Below are positions 24,542 to 33,049 of a stretch of 64,000 nt of DNA, one piece after another; the first letter of the stretch is position 1; the number at the start of each line of letters is the position of its first letter. The translations under genes and the position numbers were made by a program. Origin of the DNA: Thalassomonas haliotis. Its GTDB lineage: Bacteria > Pseudomonadota > Gammaproteobacteria > Enterobacterales > Alteromonadaceae. The notes under the pieces are model-generated. The model was given only the letters and a program-made list of their open reading frames with translations, ran no database searches and was not told where the DNA came from. The DNA lies in assembly GCF_028657945.1 (NCBI RefSeq), contig NZ_CP059693.1:3844001-3908000 (forward strand). The letters run 5' to 3'.

Positions 24542-26977
24542 ATGAAAAAAACAAAACTTGTTGCAGGTATATCAGGTATTGCCTGTCTCTGTTTATTGGC
24601 AAATCTACCACAGGACGTAGGTAAAGGTTATAGCCCGCTGGCCGGTGCCTATAACTATACAGAAAACCGGCTCAATCCGGCAGACACTTCAGCACTTTAT
24701 ATCGTACGCGGTCCCGATATGCATGCCGGTCGCAGTGCCGTTTTAGAGGTTGGCGGCGAAGTTGTCGAAGAATTGAGCATTATCAATGCTATCGGTGCCC
24801 GGTTGTCAGCAGCAGAAGCAGCAACATTATCTTCACTAGCCGGTATTACCCTGATTGCCGACCGGCCTCTTATGACCGCATATTATGATGATGACGACGA
24901 TGATGATGACGATAATAACTACGGCTATGGCTACGGCGGTGATGACGACGACGACGATGACGATGACGATCGTGGTTATGGCAACGGTTACGGCAACGGC
25001 AACGGTAACGGCAACGGTAATGGCAACGGCAACGGTAACGGTAACGGCAACGGCAAGAATAGTTGCGCCCGCTCTACCGTTAATGAAGCATTTGACCAAA
25101 CGGCATTTGACAATCAGCAAGTCACCGGCTCAGCCGTAGGCTGGACCAGTGACTGGCGAGAAGATCACGATGACAATAATCCAGATAGCGGTCATATCCA
25201 GATCTCCGATGGTAAACTGCGTTTTATCGGCGGCTATTCCGGCGAATATGATATCGAGCGGGATCTCTATATCGCGAGAAACTTCGCAAATTTATCTTTT
25301 GAACTGTCCACCAATGCCGATATCCGCTCGAATCGATACCTGACCATAGAGGCCAAGGATAAAAAAATAGATAAAATAGCACTTAAACCTAACATGAAAA
25401 TCATCCGCAACTACAGCCTGGCAGCCTGGGCCCGAAACAGGGATATTGAAATTGATTTTGAAATCGCCTATGGCCTGAATGTTGGAGCCGAAGTACAAAT
25501 CGACAATATTACCTTAAGCCAAAGCAGTGACAACCCAGGAGCTTATGCCGTCGACATGATTAACGCCCGGGCATTACATGATACCGGCATAGACGGCTCA
25601 GGAGTAACCATCGCCTTTGTCGATACCGGCGCCTGGACCAAAAGCTCAACGTTTACCAAGGCAGACGGCAGCAACCGTTTATTGGCAGACTATAGCGTCA
25701 TCGGCGGCAATGGCAAAGATAAAAACGGCCATGGCACCCACTTGATGAGTGTCGCCACCCAAACCCTGCCGATCCCCTCGCTATGCGATGCAGAAGACTC
25801 CCTGCCATCAGGCATTGCCCCGGGAGCCGATCTGGTCTCCATCAAAGCTTTTAACAAATATGGAGAAGGCACTTATATGTCGGTACTCGCGGCGCTGGAT
25901 TTAATTCTCCAGGTAAAAGCGCAACATAATATCCGGATTGTTAACCTTTCTTTCGGCGCCCTGCCCTTTTCCTATTACTGGGACGACCCGGTCAACCAGG
26001 CAGTGATGCGTTTATGGGCGGAAGGTTTAGTCGTCGTCACCTCGGCAGGCAATGCCGGCCCGGATCCCATGACCATTACGCTGCCCGGCAATATTCCCTA
26101 CGTGATCACCGTCGGCGCCATGACAGATGCCTTTACCTTAGACAATGGCAGCGATGACCGTATCACCCGCTTCTCCGGAGCCGGGCCTACGGTAGAAGGT
26201 TTTGTCAAGCCTGATCTGGTAGCGCCGGGCGCCCACCTTATCGGCCATACCAACAAACACGGCCAGCTCAGCCGAACACTTGGTGAATACCAGGACATGA
26301 TCGACGACGAATACTTTTTATTCTCCGGCACTTCACAGGCTACCGCAGTGATCAGCGGCGCCATTGCCCTGATGTTGCAAGACAACCCTAACTTGTCCCC
26401 CGACGAGGTTAAATGCAAACTGCTCAGCAGTGCCCGTCCGGCGATATTTGCCGATAACAGCTATGCCTATAGCCCCTTCAGGCAAGGGTTTGGTTTAGCG
26501 GAAATCTACCAGGGAGTACAATCACAGACCCCGGGATGCAGCGACAGAACCCAGGATATCCTTGATGAATTGGCGGGAATCAAACATTTCACCGGCCCGG
26601 TGAGAGCGAATGACGCAGATCAATTTTATATCCTCGAAACCGACGGTACTATCTGGAATGAAGGCTCGCTGTGGAACGAGGGTTCCCTGTGGAATGAAGG
26701 CTCGATGTGGAATGAGGGCTCGATGTGGAATGAAGGTTCCCTGTGGAATGAAGGTTCCCTGTGGAATGAAGGTTCCCTGTGGAATGAAGGTTCCCTGTGG
26801 AATGAGGGTTCCCTGTGGAATGAAGGTTCGGTTTGGAACGAAGCTTCTATATGGAACGAAGCTTCTATGTGGAACGAAGGCTCATTATGGAATGAAGGAA
26901 GTATCTGGAATGACAGCTCATTCTTAAATGAAACCGTTATTCCCATGACCTTGATGGTTACTCCGCTTCAGGAGTAA
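24542..26977 (+). CDS. Secreted subtilisin-like protease with acidic/GN tract and WNE repeats
   Basis: 811 residues. Parts in order: signal peptide (about 1-22), propeptide-like region (50-110), poly-Asp runs (116-124 and 134-143) and a Gly-Asn repeat (147-171), a beta-sandwich-like domain (175-328, starting SCARSTVNEAFDQ), then an S8 peptidase domain. The triad is Asp361 (FVDTGAW), His397 (NGHGTH) and Ser598 (SGTSQA); the oxyanion Asn is 504. From about 704 there are 15 hexapeptide repeats x-W-N-E-G/A-S. No transmembrane sorting tail follows. A paralog of almost equal length lies downstream with a different linker. It is probably an extracellular degradative enzyme; the repeat's role is unknown. 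Confidence 0.92.
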   Translation: MKKTKLVAGISGIACLCLLANLPQDVGKGYSPLAGAYNYTENRLNPADTSALYIVRGPDMHAGRSAVLEVGGEVVEELSIINAIGARLSAAEAATLSSLAGITLIADRPLMTAYYDDDDDDDDDNNYGYGYGGDDDDDDDDDDRGYGNGYGNGNGNGNGNGNGNGNGNGNGKNSCARSTVNEAFDQTAFDNQQVTGSAVGWTSDWREDHDDNNPDSGHIQISDGKLRFIGGYSGEYDIERDLYIARNFANLSFELSTNADIRSNRYLTIEAKDKKIDKIALKPNMKIIRNYSLAAWARNRDIEIDFEIAYGLNVGAEVQIDNITLSQSSDNPGAYAVDMINARALHDTGIDGSGVTIAFVDTGAWTKSSTFTKADGSNRLLADYSVIGGNGKDKNGHGTHLMSVATQTLPIPSLCDAEDSLPSGIAPGADLVSIKAFNKYGEGTYMSVLAALDLILQVKAQHNIRIVNLSFGALPFSYYWDDPVNQAVMRLWAEGLVVVTSAGNAGPDPMTITLPGNIPYVITVGAMTDAFTLDNGSDDRITRFSGAGPTVEGFVKPDLVAPGAHLIGHTNKHGQLSRTLGEYQDMIDDEYFLFSGTSQATAVISGAIALMLQDNPNLSPDEVKCKLLSSARPAIFADNSYAYSPFRQGFGLAEIYQGVQSQTPGCSDRTQDILDELAGIKHFTGPVRANDADQFYILETDGTIWNEGSLWNEGSLWNEGSMWNEGSMWNEGSLWNEGSLWNEGSLWNEGSLWNEGSLWNEGSVWNEASIWNEASMWNEGSLWNEGSIWNDSSFLNETVIPMTLMVTPLQE
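26651..26920 (+). repeat. 18-bp coding repeat for WNEGS hexapeptides (15 units)
   Basis: Fifteen 18-bp units encode x-W-N-E-(G/A)-S, with x mostly L, M or I. The last unit reads IWNDSS, and the array passes into FLNETVIP. Third codon positions vary among units, so the array is not a very recent expansion. Confidence 0.95.
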
Positions 26978-27000
26978 ACACTAAAACATATTTCGCACAG

Positions 27001-27022
27001 AGGGTCCGTCACGGGCCCTTTT
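27001..27022 (+). terminator. Terminator of the first protease gene
   Basis: AGGGTCC and GGGCCCT form a 7-bp stem with one G-T pair and a GTCAC loop, followed by TTT. It lies 23 bases after the stop. Confidence 0.75.
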
Positions 27023-27654
27023 ACCTCCGGAAGCAGTGTAAAATAAGCAAGCAATCACCTTATTGCCGGTATTTTCATTTTCCCCACTTGCCCCTTCACC
27101 ACCCAAAAGGTGAAAACACTATAACCTTTGCCGTCACTCAGATTCTCCCAAAAAGCTAGCGCAGCACTTAATTTAGCCAGAGCAGGGTCACAGGAAAGCA
27201 AGTGACTATTTTCAGGTTTACGCCTCTTCTGTACGAATATAGAACTTTCGAAAAACAATCGCCATTTATTTCTTTATCAATTATCTCAATGATTTAAAAG
27301 TTTACTTTTCCCTTTTCTAATAACAACATCAAGACGAAATAAATGACGGCATCGCCAAAAAATTCGTCAAATATTCCCTTTATTATTTTCAATAACATTG
27401 TGCTTTCGCCAGATTTTTTCATTCCTATGACTTTAGTTTTAGTTTACAGAGATATGCTGCCATGCCCTCCATGATTAAAACCTAAAAAACAACAAGCTAC
27501 AAACAAGCATTAATGCTTGTAAATATTGGCATAAAGCCTGTATTAGCCATGCAAAGGAAAACTTTGTTGATAACAACAGCAATGCCACAGGGAGCAAAAT
27601 GCGCTAAAGGACCCAGTAAATAACCATCCAAATTTAAGCACTACAGGAGCAGTT
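27023..27654. other. Intergenic region between the two protease genes
   Basis: 632 AT-rich bases. A 67-codon minus-strand frame (27055-27258) has no recognisable product and is doubtful. The promoter-proximal part carries an 18-bp palindrome (27503-27520) and a motif shared with the first protease gene (27526-27542). The leader just before the ATG also shares several short blocks with that of the first gene, consistent with duplication of gene plus promoter. Confidence 0.5.
27503..27520. promoter_or_regulatory. Perfect 18-bp palindrome upstream of the second protease
   Basis: ACAAGCATTAATGCTTGT is its own reverse complement. It ends five bases before the TTGGCAT motif shared by both protease promoters and is absent from the first promoter, so the two genes may be regulated differently. 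Confidence 0.5.
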
Positions 27655-30087
27655 ATGAAAAAAGTAAAACATGTTACCGGTATCTCAACTATCACCTCAA
27701 TCTGTTTATTGGCAAATTTAGCCGGCAGCCTTGATAAAACGACGGGCGCGACCACCAGCAAAGATAATATGGAAAAACATACCCCAGCTCCTGCCGACAC
27801 AACACTTTATATCGTGCGCGCCCGGGATATCGACTCCGGGCGCAGCGCAATTTTAAATGTTGGCGGCGAAATCATCAAAGAGTTAAGCATTATCAATGCC
27901 CTTGGTACACAATTAACCCCGGCAGAGTACCGGTTATTAGCCGCTATGCCTGAGCTCACGGTATTTGCCGACCGCCCCCTGGCCACCGCACACAATGACA
28001 ATAGTCATTACACAAGTAATTTCAAGAATCTGTTCAACTACCGCAATCTGACGAATAACTTGAGCAACAACTCTTCTAAGAGAAACAATAACAGTACCGC
28101 TATAGCCACAGACACAGACACCGGCAGCAGTTGCGCACGCTCCGTCGTTAATGACTCCTTTGAACAGGGAACATTCGACAGCCAGCAGATTTCAGGGGCA
28201 GCCATAGGCTGGACCAGCAATTGGATGATCAATAAGACAAAAGGCAATGACGACGACGATGATGACAACGACGATGACGACAACGAATACCGCGACTATC
28301 ACCATATCAAGATTTCTGATGGCAAACTGCGTTTTATCGGCGGACATTCAAATCAATACGATATCGCAAGAAACCTGTATGTTTCCGATGACTTCGCTTA
28401 TTTTTCTTTTGAGCTTGCCACCAATGACAATATCAGTCCAGGCCGCTATTTGCAGATAGGCGCCGGCCATGATCTCCTTGACAGCATAGCGCTAGAGCCC
28501 AATATGAAGGTCATCCGCAATTACAGTCTGGCACACTGGAACCATAATAGTGCGATAGAAATTGATTTTAAAATCTCAGGCAAGCTTTACTATGGTGAAG
28601 AAGTACAAATCGATAATGTCACCCTAAGCCAGAGCAGCGATAATCCCGGGGCTTATGCCGCCGAGATGATCAATGCCCGCACATTGCATAATTCCGGTAT
28701 AGACGGCACCGGGATAACCATTGCCTTTATCGACACCGGCGCCTGGCCCGGTAGCTCCACCTTTACCAAAACAGACGGCAGCAACCGTTTATTGGCCAAC
28801 TATAGCGTTATTGACAACAATACCAACGATGACAACGGTCATGGCACCCATTTAATGAGCATTGCCACGCAAACCTTACCCGTGCCTTCTAAATGTAAAG
28901 AAGCAGATTTATTGCCATCCGGCATAGCCCCGGGAGCCGATCTGGTATCAATCAAAGCCTTTGATCAATACGGCAACGGCAGCTATTTATCGGTACTCTC
29001 GGCACTGGATTTAATATTGCAGCTAAAAGACAATTACAATATTCGGGTGGTCAACCTCTCTTTCGGTGCCGAGCCGGTTTCCTATTACTGGGATGATCCG
29101 GTTAACCAGGCGGTAATGCGCTTATGGGCGGAAGGTTTGGTTGTCGTAACCTCGGCCGGCAATTCAGGTCCGGCTCCTATGACCATCACCCTACCCGGCA
29201 ATATTCCTTATGTGATCACCGTCAGCGCCATGACTGACGCCTTCACCTTAGATCATCCGGGTGATGACCGCATGACACAGTTTTCCAGTGCCGGACCTAC
29301 GATTGAAGGTTTTGTCAAACCCGATTTGGCGGCCCCCGGCGCTCACCTAATCGGCCATACCAACAAATACGGTCAACTCAGCCAACAACTTAATGATTAT
29401 CAGGATATGCTTAATGACGAATATTTCCTGTTTTCCGGCACCTCTCAGGCGACGGCGGTTATGAGCGGCGCCATAGCCCTGATGTTGCAACACAATCCGG
29501 CACTGTCCCCGGACCAGGTTAAGTGCAAACTGTTAAGCAGCGCCCGCCCGGCGATGCTCGCTGACGGCAGCTATGCCTACAGCCCTTTCAGGCAAGGTTT
29601 TGGATTAGCCGATATCCATCAAGGGGTACAGGCATCACCATCCAATTGTGCCAGCAAAACCCAGGATATCCTCGATGAATTACAGGGTATCAAACATTTC
29701 AACGGTCCGGTCAGAAGCACTGATACGGGTGAGTTTTATCTCCTCAACCCCAACGGCTCAGTGTGGAATGAAGCTTCCATCTGGAATGAAGGCTCGATGT
29801 GGAATGAAGCTTCCATCTGGAATGAAGCCTCCATCTGGAACGAAGCTTCCATCTGGAACGAAGCTTCCATCTGGAACGAAGCTTCCATCTGGAACGAAGC
29901 TTCCATCTGGAATGAAGCTTCCATCTGGAATGAAGCTTCTATCTGGAATGAAGCTTCCATCTGGAATGAAGGTTCAATCTGGAACGACGGCTCCATCTGG
30001 AATGACAGCGCCATGTGGAATGAAGCCTCATTCTGGAATGAAACCTATATTCCGGTAAGCTTGCTGGTGGCCCCGACCATGGAATAA
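27655..30087 (+). CDS. Secreted subtilisin-like protease with WNE repeats (paralog)
   Basis: 810 residues with the same plan as its upstream neighbour: signal peptide, propeptide-like region (50-110), linker, beta-sandwich-like domain (160-325) and an S8 domain with Asp359 (FIDTGAW), His395 (NGHGTH) and Ser596 (SGTSQA). Sixteen C-terminal hexapeptide units follow, mostly IWNEAS. The linker at 112-157 is Asn/Ser-rich, without the poly-Asp/Gly-Asn tract, while a DDDDDNDDDDN run occurs within the beta-sandwich at about 199-209. The peptidase core aligns without gaps to the neighbour, so this is a tandem duplication. AGGAGC precedes the ATG. Confidence 0.92.
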   Translation: MKKVKHVTGISTITSICLLANLAGSLDKTTGATTSKDNMEKHTPAPADTTLYIVRARDIDSGRSAILNVGGEIIKELSIINALGTQLTPAEYRLLAAMPELTVFADRPLATAHNDNSHYTSNFKNLFNYRNLTNNLSNNSSKRNNNSTAIATDTDTGSSCARSVVNDSFEQGTFDSQQISGAAIGWTSNWMINKTKGNDDDDDDNDDDDNEYRDYHHIKISDGKLRFIGGHSNQYDIARNLYVSDDFAYFSFELATNDNISPGRYLQIGAGHDLLDSIALEPNMKVIRNYSLAHWNHNSAIEIDFKISGKLYYGEEVQIDNVTLSQSSDNPGAYAAEMINARTLHNSGIDGTGITIAFIDTGAWPGSSTFTKTDGSNRLLANYSVIDNNTNDDNGHGTHLMSIATQTLPVPSKCKEADLLPSGIAPGADLVSIKAFDQYGNGSYLSVLSALDLILQLKDNYNIRVVNLSFGAEPVSYYWDDPVNQAVMRLWAEGLVVVTSAGNSGPAPMTITLPGNIPYVITVSAMTDAFTLDHPGDDRMTQFSSAGPTIEGFVKPDLAAPGAHLIGHTNKYGQLSQQLNDYQDMLNDEYFLFSGTSQATAVMSGAIALMLQHNPALSPDQVKCKLLSSARPAMLADGSYAYSPFRQGFGLADIHQGVQASPSNCASKTQDILDELQGIKHFNGPVRSTDTGEFYLLNPNGSVWNEASIWNEGSMWNEASIWNEASIWNEASIWNEASIWNEASIWNEASIWNEASIWNEASIWNEASIWNEGSIWNDGSIWNDSAMWNEASFWNETYIPVSLLVAPTME
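29761..30048 (+). repeat. 18-bp coding repeat for WNEAS hexapeptides (16 units)
   Basis: Sixteen 18-bp units, mostly encoding IWNEAS. Inner units are nearly identical at the DNA level, suggesting more recent expansion or homogenisation than in the neighbouring gene. The edge units diverge (WNDGS, WNDSA, FWNET). Confidence 0.95.
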
Positions 30088-30113
30088 ACAGCTTCTCAAC
30101 CAACTCCGCAGTA

Positions 30114-30132
30114 AAGGCCCATCAAGGGCCTT
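30114..30132 (+). terminator. Terminator of the second protease gene
   Basis: AAGGCCC and GGGCCTT form a perfect 7-bp stem with loop ATCAA, 26 bases after the stop. The following T-tract is weak (ATTGCTT). Confidence 0.6.
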
Positions 30133-30284
30133 ATTGCTTAAAACCAACAACCGCAGCACTTAAGCGCCCCCAGAACGCCTCCTTAGCTTTTCATCTCCCT
30201 TATTGATAGCGGCTGCCGCATCAAAAACAGGATAACCGGTACAACCCTGTTGCGCCTAAGGTGAAATGGTGTAAAAAAGTGAGG

Positions 30285-30905
30285 CTAAGGACTTTCATTT
30301 TCCCTGCGGGTAAAGGTCGCCATCAACTTAAATGCCAACTGCTGCAAAGAGATATTACCGGCAACATTGAACCAGTTAGTGGTTTCGATCAGCGCGCCAC
30401 GAATAAAACCGCGCAAATACAGGGCTTCCACATTCACTTTTTCCTGCTCATAGGCCAAGGTTAATATCTCGCGCCACAAGTTCTCATAATATTCCCGCAA
30501 TTTTAAAATTTGCTGCTGGTTGCCGTCAGATAAAGCGCGCCACTCCGAGACCAACAAGCTAAAGCCGACGAACTGTTCACCATGAATGGCTTTGAGCTCA
30601 AGCAAGAGCAAATGTTGCAGCTTTTCCATAACATCATCCGTTGATGCCAGGGCAGCGTACATGTCCGTCAATACCCGTAAAATGGTATCGGACATGATCG
30701 CCAGCAAAATTGCTTCTTTATTTTTAAAATGATGAAAAATGCTGCCGCTTTGAATGCCCACCTCGGCGGCGATATCCCGTACTGTGGTTTTGGCATAACC
30801 TTTTTCTTTAAACAAACGGGCAGATGCCTGCTGCAAACGGCCTTTGGCGGAGTTTAAATCAGCCAAAGGGCCAAATTCATCCAGCTGTGCTAATACTTGA
30901 TTCAT
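30285..30905 (-). CDS. TetR family regulator, probable local regulator of the atu-like cluster
   Basis: 206 residues. The N-terminal helix-turn-helix reads ARLFKEKGYAKTTVRDIAAEVG then SGSIFHHFKNKEAIL, a standard TetR signature; the rest is an all-helical ligand domain. It is divergent from the BKACE gene across about 320 bases holding an inverted repeat (31140-31157) of TetR-operator type. This matches the position of AtuR and LiuR, which repress terpene and leucine degradation operons until an acyl-CoA binds. The effector here is unknown. Confidence 0.9.
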   Translation of the reverse strand: MNQVLAQLDEFGPLADLNSAKGRLQQASARLFKEKGYAKTTVRDIAAEVGIQSGSIFHHFKNKEAILLAIMSDTILRVLTDMYAALASTDDVMEKLQHLLLLELKAIHGEQFVGFSLLVSEWRALSDGNQQQILKLREYYENLWREILTLAYEQEKVNVEALYLRGFIRGALIETTNWFNVAGNISLQQLAFKLMATFTRRENESP

Positions 30906-31139
30906 CTTATTGCGTACTTAATTCTCGGTAAATAGTCATTGCGGCTTAACACCAGCTAAACCGCTGTCGGTAAACAGCTCGCTGTCACTTGCCTGATAAC
31001 GGCCATCAGTGCCCGCCGCCCCTGCTCTTTTGCTGCCGCTAGCCAGGCTGTAAAAATGCTGTGCGAAATATTTTATCGCAAAATCAGCCAATAGCGCTAT
31101 CGGTGATTTTTTTTCATACTAGCAAATCAAGCGTTGCAA

Positions 31140-31157
31140 ACCAAGCGCTTGCTTGGT
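31140..31157. promoter_or_regulatory. Candidate TetR operator
   Basis: ACCAAGC-GCTT-GCTTGGT is an inverted repeat with perfect 7-bp arms in the 321-base divergent region between the TetR and BKACE genes, 70 bases before the BKACE ATG. TetR regulators of acyl-CoA catabolism bind sites of this size and shape. Confidence 0.65.
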
Positions 31158-31226
31158 ATTGTTGATAAAAAATACAACATGGCTTAATAAGAAAGCAATT
31201 AAGCAGGCATGAAAGAGGATAATTTC

Positions 31227-32081
31227 ATGAACAATAAAGTCGTCATCACCTGCGCCCTGACCGGCGTACTCACAGATCCCCAACAACATCCGGTGCCGGT
31301 CACCGTCAGTGAGATGGCACAATCGGCCAAAGAGGCCTATGATGCCGGCGCCAGTATCATGCATATTCATTTTCGTGATCAACGCCCCGGCAAAGGCCAC
31401 CTGCCAAGCTGGGAGCCGGAAATTATCGTCGCCATCAGTGACGCCATCCGCGAACTTTGCCCCGGGGTCATTTTAAATTACACCACAGGCACCATCACCC
31501 GGGATCAATCCGGCCCCATCGCCTGCATTGAAGCAGGAAAACCGGAAATCGCCGCCTGTAATGCCGGCAGTCTCAATTATCTAAAAGCCAGATCCGACGG
31601 CAGCTGGGCCTGGCCGCCCATGTTGTTTCAAAACCCGGTGGAAAAAATTGCCGAGTTACTTGAGGTGATGAAAACCACCGGCACCCGTGCGGAATTTGAA
31701 TGTTTTGATTTAGGCATAGTGCGCTCCGTCGGCATGTACCAACAAGTGGGCATGGTAGATAAACTCGATTACAACTTTGTTATGGGTGTCGCCTCCGGTA
31801 TGCCGGCAGATGCCGATCTCTTGCCGATTTTACTTAAATACATCAAACCCGGCGCCTGCTGGCAAAGCACTTTGATCGGCCGCCAGGAGATCTGGCCGGT
31901 ACACCAGGCCACAGCCGAACTGGGCGGACACCTGCGCACCGGACTCGAAGATACTTTTTATCTGCCAAATGGCGAGCGGGCCGGCGGCAACGGCCAGCTG
32001 ATTGAATCCCTGGTCACTATCGCCGAACAGGCGGGCAGAAGCATTGCCAGCCCGCAAGAAGCCCGTGAACTTGTCCTGTAA
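31227..32081 (+). CDS. BKACE (3-keto-5-aminohexanoate cleavage family, DUF849) enzyme
   Basis: About 284 residues from the ATG at 31227 (GAGG eight bases upstream). It has the family's zinc-binding MHIHFRD motif, the LNYTTG strand, ECFDLG, and the C-terminal HLRTGLEDTFYL. BKACE enzymes condense a beta-keto acid with acetyl-CoA to give a CoA ester plus acetoacetate. The gene is first in the atu-like operon, at the position of atuA in Pseudomonas. A cleavage step on a beta-keto or branched intermediate of that pathway is inferred; the true keto acid cannot be read from sequence. Confidence 0.88.
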   Translation: MNNKVVITCALTGVLTDPQQHPVPVTVSEMAQSAKEAYDAGASIMHIHFRDQRPGKGHLPSWEPEIIVAISDAIRELCPGVILNYTTGTITRDQSGPIACIEAGKPEIAACNAGSLNYLKARSDGSWAWPPMLFQNPVEKIAELLEVMKTTGTRAEFECFDLGIVRSVGMYQQVGMVDKLDYNFVMGVASGMPADADLLPILLKYIKPGACWQSTLIGRQEIWPVHQATAELGGHLRTGLEDTFYLPNGERAGGNGQLIESLVTIAEQAGRSIASPQEARELVL

Positions 32082-32101
32082 AGCTTGTCTTAAGGTATGT
32101 A

Positions 32102-33049
32102 ATGAATTATCAGTCAATTTTCAAAAGCGGCAGTTTTAACGGGAAAACCGTGCTCATCACCGGCGGCGGTTCCGGCATTGGCCGCTGCACCGCCCATGAA
32201 CTGGCCAGCCTCGGCGCCAGAGTGATCTTGCTTGGCCGCAGCCGGCAAAAACTCGATGCCGTGCTCGATGAATTACACCAGGACGGTTATCGCGGATGTG
32301 GCTATTCCCTGGATATTCGCGACGAACAGGCGGTGATAAGCACAGTTAAGCAAATTTTAGCCAACATTGGCCAGGTTCATGCCCTGGTCAACAATGCCGG
32401 CGGGCAATTCCCTTCGCCGCTCGAACATATCAGTATCAACGGTTTTAAAGCAGTATTAGATACCAACCTCACCGGCGGCTTTATCCTGTCGCGGGAACTG
32501 TTCAAAACCTGCTTTAAACAGCACGGCGGCGTAATAGTCAATATCACCGCAGATTTTCATAACGGCATGCCGCTCATGGCCCATTCAGGCGCCGCCCGCG
32601 CCGGTATGGCCAACCTGACCCAAAGCGCCGCCTGGGAATGGGGACCTTTTGGTGTACGCAGCAATAATGTCGCCCCCGGCTGGGTCGCCTCCAGCGGCCT
32701 GGACAGTTATGATGAAAGGTTCAAACAAAAGCTTCGGGAAATTCAAAAGCAGGTGCCACTGCAACGCCTGGCAACGGAGGCGGAGATCAGCGCTGCGATT
32801 TGTTTCCTGCTCAGCGAAGGCGCCGCCTTTATCAACGGCATTACCTTAAGAGTCGACGGCGGCGCTTCCCTCGCCTCGCCTGCCGCCATCGCGCCTTTGC
32901 AAAAACAGCCAGAGGCACAGCAGCAAGTCTTTGATGGTTTTCACCGCAGTGAGCCTCCGGTTTTCTTACAAGAGCAGCTAAACGAAAACGCCCTTAACGA
33001 CAAGTCTCTAAATAAAAAGTCCCCAAAGGAAGAACAATCCCATGACTAA
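32102..33049 (+). CDS. atuB: AtuB-like / PECR-like short-chain dehydrogenase
   Basis: 315 residues. The cofactor motif is TGGGSGIG and the fold motif NNAGGQFPS. The usual YxxxK is absent: the segment reads MAHSGAARAGMANLT, as in peroxisomal enoyl-CoA reductase and some AtuB proteins. About 55 residues past the usual SDR end form a polar tail, and the last 8 bases overlap the carboxylase gene. Gene order (SDR, carboxylase beta, dehydrogenase, hydratase, carboxylase alpha, SDR) matches atuB-C-D-E-F-G of citronellol/geraniol degradation, so the symbol is given from synteny. The reaction could be reduction of an enoyl-CoA or oxidation of a terpene alcohol. Confidence 0.72.
   Translation: MNYQSIFKSGSFNGKTVLITGGGSGIGRCTAHELASLGARVILLGRSRQKLDAVLDELHQDGYRGCGYSLDIRDEQAVISTVKQILANIGQVHALVNNAGGQFPSPLEHISINGFKAVLDTNLTGGFILSRELFKTCFKQHGGVIVNITADFHNGMPLMAHSGAARAGMANLTQSAAWEWGPFGVRSNNVAPGWVASSGLDSYDERFKQKLREIQKQVPLQRLATEAEISAAICFLLSEGAAFINGITLRVDGGASLASPAAIAPLQKQPEAQQQVFDGFHRSEPPVFLQEQLNENALNDKSLNKKSPKEEQSHD

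Noticed and set aside
24836-25120. Valine/alanine-rich minus-strand frame opposite the Asp and Gly-Asn tract
   Set aside because: It arises only from low-complexity codons of the protease gene and has no ribosome site or known product.
26626-26946. Long minus-strand frame of repeated serine/phenylalanine residues opposite the protease repeat
   Set aside because: It is the reverse reading of the WNE repeat DNA; the periodic unit keeps all frames open. The plus-strand protease has a signal peptide, ribosome site and catalytic triad.
27055-27258. 67-codon minus-strand frame between the protease genes
   Set aside because: No recognisable product and no clear start signal; could be a real small gene but cannot be supported.
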